From positions 1 to 64,000 of the forward strand of contig NC_063256.1 in assembly GCF_019578655.1 (NCBI RefSeq): 64,000 nucleotides of DNA, in the 5' to 3' direction. The notes under the pieces were generated by a model. That model was not told the DNA's origin and did not search any database. It saw only the letters and a list, made by a program, of their open reading frames with translations. The stretch's first letter is position 1; the number at the start of each line of letters is the position of its first letter. A program made the translations under genes and the position numbers. This document shows, piece after piece, positions 1 to 20,000 of this stretch. Origin of the DNA: Ricinus communis. Its lineage: Eukaryota; Streptophyta; Magnoliopsida; Malpighiales; Euphorbiaceae.

Positions 1-1115
1 TTCAAATAAATAAAATTGACTTTTATAAAAATTGTAATTGCTTACAAAGTAATTCGTAACATATAAATTACTATAATTTGATATTTTATCTTTTCATTTT
101 CTTCAAACTCTCTTAGATCTTTTTGCATTCCAAAATATTCAAATTCATTGAATATTTTTATTATTATCTTGTATATTTTAAATCATATAAAATAAATTTT
201 CTCTATTTTTAACATCACAAAATACCTTAATTTTTAATTTTTTAATTTTCAATATTTTTTTTAGTATGAATTTTTTTGTCAAGGCGTGTCCGTTTTAATA
301 ATATACTCGCTAGCTTTTTACTCTTTACTTTTTACATCTGTTTATTTATTCATATTTGTAATTTGAGTTTTATTTTTTTTACTTTTCATGATTATTTGTG
401 ATTTCAATACTATAAAAATCTATTCTCTCTTTTATGTCCTTTTATATATATCTCCTTTCTAAAAAATTAGACATTTTCTTATGAAAGTGATTGAAACAAG
501 TTTCCCTTCTCTACTCCTCTCAAAAATTAAAAACAAAACAGAGGATTAGGCAATTCATGGTCCATTCCAAGATAAGTAAAAGAATAACCAATATAATTTG
601 ATATAATAAATCTTATAAGTTGTTCCTTCAGCACATGGGCCCTCAGTATCTTTGGCACAGCTTATGCAGATCCTAAAAGTCTCCTAGCTTGATCTTTAAT
701 CTTTTTATAGAGCAAAATTCGCATGAAAAGTAATTCAATTTGCAATTTTATGATCTTGAAGGGTTTATTTTTGCCTTTTGTCTGGCTTATTTGTTTAAAC
801 AGTTTAAGTTTGGCATATTTGAGTCATTGATACAAGTTCAAGGGTAAGTTTCTTTTTACTTTTTCACTTATTTAGAGTAGTTAAGCAACTGATTACGGTA
901 GTTGTAGGAAAGATAAAAAGGCAAATGAAGAGAATCAGAGAAGAGAAACTAGCCAAGGAGGAGCACAGTGGGAAGGAGTTGTCGATGAAGACGGTCAACG
1001 TTGAGCATAGACGATTAACTTTGGCGATCATTTGAAAATTTACTCTCTCTCTCTCAAATAGATTTTGATTTGAATTTTCTTGAACCTGTATACACGGAAA
1101 ACCTCATAAAGAAGG
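1..1115. other. AT-rich 5' flank of SEC23
   Basis: No convincing coding exon is visible here. The stretch is AT-rich with homopolymer runs. A short CT microsatellite at about 1045-1057 lies just upstream of the SEC23 start codon and is typical of a plant 5' leader. The SEC23 promoter and 5' UTR are presumably in this interval, but I cannot place the transcription start. Confidence 0.5.
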
Positions 1116-10062
<8,947 letters not shown>

Positions 10063-10889
10063 ATCTCACTTGATATTTGCAATTTTGAAAACCTTATTTG
10101 ACATTTTTGTACAGTAAGTATACAAGTTATTTTAGTCTTTCTTCTGTTCCAGTTCTAATTACTATAGAAAATATATATACACATATATACTTATATATAT
10201 TCCGATTGATGACATTCTAGGTCATATTGTGTCTGAGAATTCGTCATTGTAGTATAACCCAATTGCAATACAACCATGACCTAATTGTTTGATAATAAGC
10301 TATTACGTAGATAAAATGCAAAGTTTTTTGTGCCAATAGACCCTGTTCAGTTTTTAATTTACTTTAGGAAAGTTTTTTTTCTTAGAAAAAAGAAATGCTT
10401 GTAGTTTGGTGTCCTTTCACTTTGAAATTTTTTTTTGGTGACATTTTGGTTCCTTGTGTGTTTTTTTTTTTTTAATTTTAACATTTTGGTGCCTGGTTAA
10501 CTAATTTGAACAATTTCTATAATGTAGACGTTCATTAACGCAGTTGTTTCCTAAGTATTTAGGCATCTAATTAACTACTATGTACTTGCAATAATTTAGA
10601 AACATGCACTTTGATTTTTCATAAAATTGAAAAGCAGATTTTCTAAATAAGTTCCTAATAATTTTAGGCTCCGCTATGCATAGTTGATAATGATGTGTTA
10701 TATTTTACTGACTAATTAAGCTATGTCAATGCGAAATGGTTAAAAGAATTGCTTACTATTGAATTGGTATTAAAATGCTACAAGAAAAAAGACACGGGGT
10801 ACCAAAAGATGTTGCAAAAGAAACAAGGGCTTCAAGCGAAAAAGTACAAAAGCATAAGTACTCTATTTTTGTATTTCCCTTTAGTTTAA

Positions 10890-11800
10890 GAAGGCTTTCG
10901 GAGGTTTATTTTTTATTTTTTAGTCAATAGGTGTTGAAGGATATGTAGGACAAGATGGCTACCAGTGTGCAGATAAGGAAACTCTACCACCCGGTCAATT
11001 CTGTTCCACTTAATCCCTATTTCATGGCCATGTATCTTTCAGGCTAAGGAATGGGAAACCTTTCTCTTATTACATGAATCCAATTTTCATTTCATCCGGG
11101 AAAAGTCATCTTTTTCTCAACAATGCCTTTGTCATTTGATCTAATAGCGTTCCGTTAGATAGGAACAGATTTGATTAAGCCCATGCCTCTTTTGTCTTGA
11201 TGACGAATGAATTGGCAAAGCATGTAAAAAGGGACATGCTTTTCTTTTTGCATGGTGCTTGAGGATCAAGTCATGTTGACAGATGAGACTCGAGAAAGAG
11301 ATAATAGAAAGCTTAACATTGGAGTGCTTTAGAATCAAGGGATTTCATGCTAAGCAGAAGTACGACACAGCATATGCACTCCGAGTACGTATAAATCCGT
11401 CTTTTTCGGTATGTCATCTAAGTAGGATTACCTTAGAGCACCCACTTCAAATATATTCACTTACCTTTATCTCTTGAAGGGCATGGGGAATGTGAGGAGG
11501 ATATTTATCACAGGACTAAGTAGGATGGATGAAGTAGAGAAACACGTTACAAGATAAGAGAGTTGTGTTCAATAACAAGATACCAAATTAGATGACAGGA
11601 AAGTTTTACAACATTGAAATACATCCCATTATGATCTATGGAAATTACTGTTGGGCTGCAAACTTGCAACGAGCCCATAAGTGAGTGTTATGGAGATGAA
11701 GGTGTTCAGACGGTTGTGTTGACATGCAATGATGGATATTGTCCATAGGACTGTGTTTAATGTGAGCTGTAGATCATTTAATTTCTAATTAACTGGAAAA
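10890..11800 (+). mobile_element. Degenerate LINE reverse-transcriptase fragment
   Basis: Conceptual reading across several frames recovers the order of a plant LINE RT C-terminal half. VLKDM and DKMATSVQ lie near 10930-10970. FVLMTNELAKHVKRD is at about 11190-11235. CMVLEDQVMLTDETRERDN is at about 11250-11310, where the family's FADD box is replaced by LEDQ. RDFMLSRSTTQHMH is at about 11340-11380, NNKIPN and GKFYN at 11570-11610, and MIYGNYCWAANLQ near 11630-11665. Numerous frameshifts and stops show that it is long dead. It lies between SEC23 and the HIPP gene with no clear terminus or target duplication visible. Confidence 0.7.
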
Positions 11801-12259
11801 AAAAGAGGTGCAAGAGGATTTATTGACGTCGAATCTTTCCAAAGATGTAGCTCAAAACTCTTAATGGAATGGAGGATGAAAGAAAAATCCATCTATCCAA
11901 CTACAACTAGATTGGAACTAAGGGTTAGTTGAGTGAGTTGAATCAATAGGGGGTGTATTGAGGATTATTAAGGATACAGATAAATCTTTCATGTGTATTC
12001 GCATAGCATAATCCCGTTTTCAATAAGGAATTTTCTACTCATATAATGGAGTGGACCCATTGTAGAGCTGAGCACGCTATGCGTTTGTAGCCTTTCTGTA
12101 GCTACTTTTTGCAGCAAACCATCATTCAGCTAGAATTTGTCGTGACATCATAGCAAACAATCATGATATTTTAGAAAAATAATGTGCATATGATTCAGTG
12201 CTGTGTGGTTGCTTCAGTGACATTGAGACAGATTTACAGTTTGTCAGTATATCACTAGT

Positions 12260-14407
12260 TTACATTATAATGCAAGCATTTGGATTTTCATCACTAAACA
12301 ACTGAGGAGCGTAGACGTAGTGAATAAAATAAGGTGCATTGCCCTCTGTAGTTTGCGCCGCTACCTTCTTCTCTGTCTTGAATTCTACAAGTTTGGTAGA
12401 GTTGATGGATATAGCTTCAACTTGTTGCTTTTCTTTGATTTCTGCCTCTTTTACCTCTTTCTTCTCTTCCATTTTCTCAGGTTTGGAGGTAATGATCTCT
12501 GCATTCTTATGCACTTTCTTCCGAATGTAAGCTAGTAATTTGTCAGATTCTATAATTCCTTGGACTAATAAAGTTTGTGTTTTCATGTTAGTTTTGACAC
12601 TGTAAATACCTGCATATGTCATAACGATTTAAAATGTTATCTCTCGCCCTTATTTTATTTTCGGCCATTAAGCATTAGGTCTCCTATTGTTACCTTCGTG
12701 CTTCAGTAACCTGTTTTGCAGGTCATTCTCACATTTGTCACAATGCATATGAACCTTTATCGATGTTGTCCGTAGAATTGCCTTGAAAAAACACATAAAA
12801 ATAGTTATTACAGTGAGTTTATGGATATATGTGAATGCACCTTTGCTTTCTATCATTTTGTTTTATGCGGATTAATTGGCATATGACATCCACCTATAAA
12901 ATGGTGGAGCTCGGGGTGGCCATAAGCTAGGGTTTGAATTTTTTCACACGACACAATATATGTTATGGAATTAAATACGGGTTTTAGATCTATTATAAAC
13001 TTGTGTTTGGGTGATAAGTAGATGAACATGTTTAGGACACTAAAAAATTAAAGAAAATTTCATGATACATCGTTTTATTTATAAATTTTTATTTATGTTA
13101 TTTTTTTCAAAAATATTTTCTTTTTATACATTTTTTTTATTTTTTTATTTTTGCTAGGAAAAGAATATTAAAAAGTATAACAAAAATTACCGAATGGATA
13201 TCATTTAACTTTTAAAAATGATGTATTATTATAAAACTAGCCAGGTGAGACAAATGTATTGTTTTATTTTGCTATTTTTGTGTTTGATATCTATAAATTA
13301 AAAAATATTACTTATAAGATAGTAATTTTGTATTTATAATAAATATTTAAATTTTATAACAAGAGGTGGATAGGAATAACTAATAAAGATGAAAAATGAT
13401 TAAAACGATACTACCTCATAAATTTTTGAAGTATCGGAGAAAGAAACTCTCATCACTGAAGCCATAGATGTTCACATGTCCATTGCATTACCCGAGTAAT
13501 AAAAATAAATTTGCATTGCATATTTTTTAAGAACAATTATTTTTGTTTTCATATAAAGAATTCATTTTTAAGATATTATTATGTTTTAATAATGAAGAAT
13601 TCATATTTTTAATGTTAAACATTGTTACTATTAGCTATAAAAAGTTAATGTCTTTTTATCTCATCATCAAGAAAATGGATCAAGTGATAGAAATCATTCT
13701 TTTATCACTTTCTTTGTTTTTGGATTCATCAAATCAAATTTCATTGCTATTCTTCTATGTAAAAAAACATGAAATTGAATATTATTCTTCTATGTAAACA
13801 ATATGAAATTCAAGATTCATGATATTTAAAATTTTGATGCAAATAGATTATGCATGAATGATTTGGAAAGGACAAGTAGTTAACTCATGGTAGAAATTGA
13901 GCTTAGTACTGAAGACTACTTACTTTTTTGGTTTGCTCGACTAGTTTCTTCTCTGTTGCACCAGTGTTCTTGATTTTGATTTCTGGTGAAACCATCTCAA
14001 CCTTTTTCTTGCTCCATTTCTCTATTTGCTTATGGATTTTTATTACATCAATCACGCCTTTAACCTTGATTTCAGCCTTCTGAAAATCAACGTCCACGTT
14101 GTGAACTCCTGAACAAGAAAATCTCAGTTAGGTTACCAATTAAGAAAGGTAACTTTGAAAACGATAGCATGCATTTTATACTTCAGGTAAGGGCACGAGG
14201 ATGCATGTCTTTTGGTAGAAATAAAGATCGCGTAAAACAAAATAAGTTTGAAATGAAATGAAGGAAGAAAGCAACGGTACCTTGCATATTCATAAGAGGC
14301 TTTTTGATATCTCGAGCACATTGCTGGCAGTGCAGGTTAACTTTGTATACTGCAGTTATCACTTCATCAACCTTTTCCTTAGCTATTTTTTCACCTTTGA
14401 CTTCCAT
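12260..14407 (-). CDS. Heavy metal-associated isoprenylated plant protein (two HMA domains)
   Basis: HIPPs are plant metallochaperone-like proteins with HMA folds and a C-terminal prenylation motif. Exons on the minus strand are 14281-14407, 13924-14108, 12694-12781 and 12260-12609. They total 750 nt and encode 249 aa, with phase kept. HMA1 has the metal-binding pair C27-Q-Q-C30 in YKVNLHCQQCARDI. HMA2 has C118-D-K-C121 in KVHMHCDKCENDL. A Lys/Glu-rich low-complexity linker follows each domain. The protein ends in CIIM (residues 246-249), a CaaX box expected to be farnesylated. Each HMA domain is split by an intron just after its second helix, suggesting the two domains arose by duplication. 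The paralogue number is not assignable from sequence alone. Confidence 0.88.
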
Positions 14408-15693
14408 AGTAACAACTCTGGCTTGGATAATCCGCCACAGTTTTCTTAATAAAAGTGATATAGCAGTCTAGAATATGAAGAGAAGAACCATGCAGCTGGA
14501 TATTACTGGTGATAAAACTTAAGAAAGAGGAGCGAAGCTTGACCAATCTGCAAGTTTTAAGGCAACTTCTTGGTGAGAGTAGTTTACCAGCAACTTGACA
14601 TTCGCAGAATACACGCCTTATATTATATCTCTCTTCCTTTCAAGTCTCGCCCACTATTGGTTAGACTCTAATTCATATTTTTATTTTTCTCGTATAGAGT
14701 GTGATTGTGATGTTGTTCCTGGAAATATCCATATATAAAAAATAAAAATAAAAATACCAACATTTCAATTTCTGTTTGCACAAGAACGCTACATTTTTTG
14801 AGAGAACTAGATTCCGAAATCTCTAGTTTATATTAACATTATATTTTTAATTTAGTAAATTAAATTATTAAAATTTAATTATTTAAAATAGAGAATTACT
14901 TGATTTGATTTTTTTACTGAAAGATTTATACTTATGAATATAATTAAATAATATTTATCCATTTTCTTTTTCTTTTCAATTCTTATATATGTTATAATAA
15001 GATATGATAATATATATATTAATATCTTTCTATAATATTCTATATGAAAATAATATCAACGTAATAATAAAAATTTATGGTCTCAATTTGAATCAAAATC
15101 TTCTAATATTATAGGGACTCTAATTTTTTTTTCTCTTTTCAGCAGATAATTTATTTTTGGAGATCAAAATCTCATTAGACTTCATAGCCCTCGCACTAAA
15201 TTATAAATAAAAATAACTTTTATGTTATGATAAGTTATAAATTTTTTATGTCCCATTTTTTAAGTCTCATTTGTATATATAATTTTAAAAGATATTATTA
15301 TGCTATGTTTGTCTTATTTTGATATTATTTTATCTGATCAAATCTTATTTGTATAATATGACAAGATATTTACTTATTTTATCTATTGTTTCTGTTATTT
15401 TACCAACAAGGTTAAATCCTAAGTTCAAAGAAAAATTTTAGTACTCAAACCTCCACTAATTTATAACTTTCTCATAGTCATAAATTTTATTTGGTTTCAA
15501 GTGTGACTATAAAGAGATTTTACTATATATATATATTAAAGTACATATAAAAACAATATACATAGGAAGAGATGAGAGAAATTAAATGCCTAAGAGGGTT
15601 TAAATGCAGACATAAGTAATCCAGAACTTATGCATGCGATTGTAATAATTCAAAGGCAGTAATGCATTGTTATTATATTTGGCAGCAGCGGCA
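14408..15693. other. Intergenic AT-rich DNA between HIPP and LEA genes
   Basis: No coding feature is supported. The interval is very AT-rich, particularly 14800-15560, and contains short AT microsatellites. The HIPP 5' leader (minus strand) presumably occupies the first few hundred bases, and the LEA 3' UTR the last ones. Confidence 0.4.
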
Positions 15694-16085
15694 CTAGCAG
15701 GGAAAGGATCGGGTGGCGGTAGTCCCTGCCGTAGCGGGAGAAGCAGCAGTTGCGCCGGGGAGAGCGTTGTGAGCAGTGGCTTTGTGATCCTCAGATACAT
15801 GTTTGGCAATTTCCTTCTCTGCCATTTCCCCAGCCTTTGCAACATGAAGTTCCATTTCTGCTTCAGCCTCTCTCGCCAATCGAACCTCACGAGCAATGTC
15901 CACCCTTGCTTTTGCCAATTCTTTGTGGGCCTGCATCAAGGAATTTTTAAAGATCTACAAACGCGTTCATACTTAATAATATTCAGTATGATTAGCCCCT
16001 ATTTTACCTTTTCCTCCGCCTTCGCTTCAGCTTTAGCCTTGCGCATAGTGTTCAGATCGTGTAGTTTTTCCTTGATAGCCTGCAT
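15694..16085 (-). CDS. Late embryogenesis abundant protein, LEA_1 (group 4) family
   Basis: Group-4 LEA proteins are hydrophilic, mostly disordered and accumulate in drying seeds or stressed tissue, where they protect other proteins. Two exons, 16008-16085 and 15694-15930, give 104 aa. The N-terminus MQAIKEKLHDLNTMRKAKAE is the conserved LEA_1 start. An Ala/Glu/Lys-rich amphipathic region follows (ELAKAR, REAEAEMELHVAKAGEMAEKE), then a short Ala/Thr/Pro/Gly tail ending SFPC. The single intron falls within the helical region. The tail is short compared with longer group-4 members. The ATG was chosen because it gives the family N-terminus directly; no upstream in-frame alternative is needed. 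No ABRE cluster could be firmly placed upstream. Confidence 0.8.
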
Positions 16086-16825
16086 TCTCCCACAGCGGAC
16101 TATGTCTCTATCTACTTCAATACTTGCACCGCAGGTAACTAGATTCAGATAGAAGCGAGTATGTATATCTTATTCTAATTAACTATTTAAATTCCACTGC
16201 ATATAAATAATATACGGAGAGAGAGGGAGAGAGAGAAGGGCAAGATCCATTCTCTACGCCATGTCTATACGAGTTTTGACAGGTGTAATGCCTAGGGCGT
16301 CCAATGTCAAACTTGTTTGTGGTCTAGTAATATATGTGCCTCGCATATTCTGCCTTCAGTCGCTCGTCTAAATTAAGAAGCGATTAAGATGGATGTCCGA
16401 TTCTCAATGCTCAACTTCAACATAACATACTACTGCATACGGTCAGACCTAATAATGTTACTTCAGTCAATCAATCATGCCTTCTAGTTTTTAGTTTTTG
16501 AAAAATTGAGAGAAAGGACCATAAGTCCGATTGGATTCATTCAACCTTTTCATGATTATTACAAAATTGAACAGCCAATCATCTACATATTGACACATAT
16601 TCACAAGATCAAAAGCAGCATCACTGTCCATGAACAAATGGATAAGAATAATTAAGAATAGTTGTTATTCTAGTAGATTGCAAACTGGAACATAAGGAGG
16701 GAAGCGGCTGACCTCCATCATGCAACTCAAATAACCCAAAATGAAAACTGGGAATTGGCCCTCTTCCTGAAGCAAAACTATGCATTAACTGCACATAATG
16801 ACTTCAATACGGAAGCCTCAATTAT

Positions 16826-16935
16826 CACTCTTACACTGTTTAGGACAAATTTATGCTGAATAATCATTTCATCAAGCATACACTCTTACACTGTTTAGGA
16901 CAAATTTATGCTGAACAATCATTTCATCAAGCATA
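16826..16935. repeat. Tandem 55-bp duplication downstream of TTL
   Basis: Two adjacent 55-bp units (16826-16880 and 16881-16935) begin CACTCTTACACTGTTTAGG and end ATCAAGCATA. They differ at one base (GAATAATC versus GAACAATC). They lie 65 bp or more beyond the TTL stop codon, probably within its 3' UTR. Confidence 0.9.
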
Positions 16936-17000
16936 CACTGCTAAATTCATAGTACAGAAAATGTATAGAAAACATGGAATGCCATCTCACCACTAAACTT

Positions 17001-20000
17001 CTAGCTGCCTCTGTATGTAGCAAATGAGAATGGTGAAAGCAGCAGAGGAACATGAAAGTGTTCTGTATTCTGTGACTCCCTGATTTCAAACACAATAGAA
17101 ACATAGGGAAAGAACCCAGATGGAAAGTACTTGCCCGTATTGAAACTAATTCTGTATATGCCAGGGTTCACAACATTAACAATATTCATCAATTGACCAC
17201 TTCGCCCATCCGCATCAGTAGTTGAAGACCCCTGAAATGCCCAACCATCTATATCTGTCTCACCAAACAAGGGACGAGGTTGGATCCCCTTCCACATCTC
17301 CAAACACACCTCAATACCAGCAGCTGGACAGCCCCGAGAAATATCTAAGACATGAGTTGTAATGGGTGGACGTGTTCGGGTGGGAATTTGAGATGCCTTC
17401 CCAGACAAGGAATTGAGCTCAGCAGTTAAATGTCCTCCAATAACAGCCATGCGATCTTCTAAAGCTCAACATAAAATATAAGTAATTCAAACAACAGCAA
17501 ACTGTTCTATGTGAAAAGAGTTCATGAATGAATGAATTATAATTAGAAGCCAAGAATAAGTTAAAAGTTGCAGAAACATATGCCAGCATGTGAGACATTA
17601 CCATAACTTTTTTCTCCCTGCTTATTTCTGATTATTTAATATTAATTTGACACACATTTACCTCATACAAAACAATCTCAAATCTTAGGGCTGTCATCTA
17701 TAGTGCTTGCTGGAATATCCACAGTAACAGGTTATTTCATTGCATTCATCTCTAAGGACCTTAATGTTATTTAATTGGATGCAGGAGTGTTGATAACTCT
17801 CTGCAAATATAATCATCCAAATGCAAGTGATAAGCAAAATGCTAGACTTGACAATTCATGCAAAGCATATTAAAAGAAAACCAATACTTCCTAAGCTGGG
17901 AGTGAACAAGCAATTGCCGGAATAAAACGCAAAACTTGAAATTCCTTCTGATGAGGCTGATAATTGAAAAAGAAAAAAGAAAGCCAACAACATGCTGTCT
18001 TTAACAAGTATGTAACAAAGATTTACCTTCTACTTTTGTTGCAAACTTTGTGTGACACTGGTTGCTGGTTGAAGCAGCTTTTAATTTAGTCGAGAAAAGC
18101 TTTCCAAGACGTAGTTCTGTTATTTTCATTTGTTCTTGAGCTGCAATCTCAAACTCAAATATGGGCTTATTTTTGTACCGTTTCTGCAAATAACAAAATG
18201 AAAAATAGTTATGCCATCTCACCAACTAGTTCAGGGGAAGCGGTTTTCTCTTGTCTCCATGACAAGTTTTAGGATTTCTTGTCACAAATAATTGTTGTCG
18301 TTTATCTATCTCATGTTTCTTTTTCTGTTGTTTGTCTTTTTTTCGTGCTTATGGCTAGCTCAAGTGCCAATAGCTTTAATATGGAGGATCTCTACGCCAG
18401 GATCTCATTACAAGAGAGTGGCATTGTTATTGAAGAAGGCAGAGATGAGGGGAACGGTCTGCATTATCATTGGAGCCCATGGGTAGGTTCTTAACAAATC
18501 GGAAGACAAACTCTGTTTCCATGAAGAACACTATTGCGTCCACTTTGCCTTATGTTAAAGAAGCGTGCATTAAGAATTTAGGTTGTAACTTGTTTCTATT
18601 CTAGTCTTTTCATGAGCTGGATATTGATTGAATACTGAAGAGTGGTCCCTAGTACTTCAATCAGAATTTACTTGTGATCAAGAATCTAGAGTTGGGTGTT
18701 CAACCCACTAGAGTTCCCATGTTCTACTTGACCTTTGAGTTCAGGTTTACGACCTGCCATGTGGATTTATGTTGGAACATATTAGTTGAGAAATTGGTAA
18801 CTGCATTGATAGTTTCATTGAGGCGAATCCTAATAACTTTGGTGGTTTTGTGGTGCTATTATATGAGGATTCGTCTGTGGATTGATGTCTGAGTCCCATT
18901 AAAAAGAAGGATGAAAATTAAGAAAGCAGGTAGTGACTAGTCCTAGGTAATATTTAACTATGAACGCCTACCAACTTTCTGTTTTTTTTTTTTTCTGTGG
19001 AACTGTGGGACATTCAGATAAGTTTTGTGAAAGACTTTTTGGTAGCCCATCACGAAACATTGAGATGTCGTATGGCTCGTGGCTTCGTGCACTCAATTAT
19101 CACAGCATTAATGCCATTGGTGAAAGGTGGCTTCATAATACAGATGATATGATGGTTGAATGTGATCAAAGGGTAAATTGTTTGGATGGTAACCAAACTT
19201 TCATTTTATTTTATTTTCAATACCAAACTTTAATTTATATCATTTTGATACCCAAACTTTGATTACAGCAACACCAAGAGGTCAATTCAGGCCATTTATT
19301 GCTTATGTGGCAATATCGATGCTTCTTGACAGCTATTTGCTAAGCTATACTATTTTGGAGGCAAAAGTGGGTTCTAACCCAAGCTACGTGTGGTGCTGTA
19401 GAATGGCTGCCACCATTTTGTTTGTAATAGGGTGAGATGGCAGGTTGGTTCAAGAAGTAGAGTGAATATGGGGGATGTACTTGGCTGCCTAATGTTGATA
19501 ACCTTTTTGTGGAGACTCCTATGGTGGAACCTCTTCAGCAAGCCACCGTTCAGTCTTTAAGGTGTGTGCATGGCCCTTATTAGAAAGTTGATCTAGAGAA
19601 AACATTGTTAATGAGGGATTTTGCTGTTTTCCTAAACATCCCTCTTAGTACTTGACAGATCCCTGATCAGTGGCAATGGTGTTGGGACAGCAAACTTACA
19701 TTTATTGTTAAGAGCGGGTATTGTTCTCTCATTAATAGTAATTCTGATGTTCATCATTATTTTTTGGATATTGGATAGGGAAAGCTGTGAAAAATTCCAT
19801 CAGAAGTGAAGAACGTGGTGTGGTGAGCTTGTATGAGTTCCCTTCCTACTATGAAAGCTTTGCAGGCAAAGTGCGTTTATGTTTCAATTTTGTGCCCAGT
19901 TTGTCATGCAGCCGAAGAAGATATGCTACACGCTCTAGTTACTTGCCCATTTGCAGCCAATATTTGGCGAATCGGGCATTAGTGTCATCTGCACCAACTC

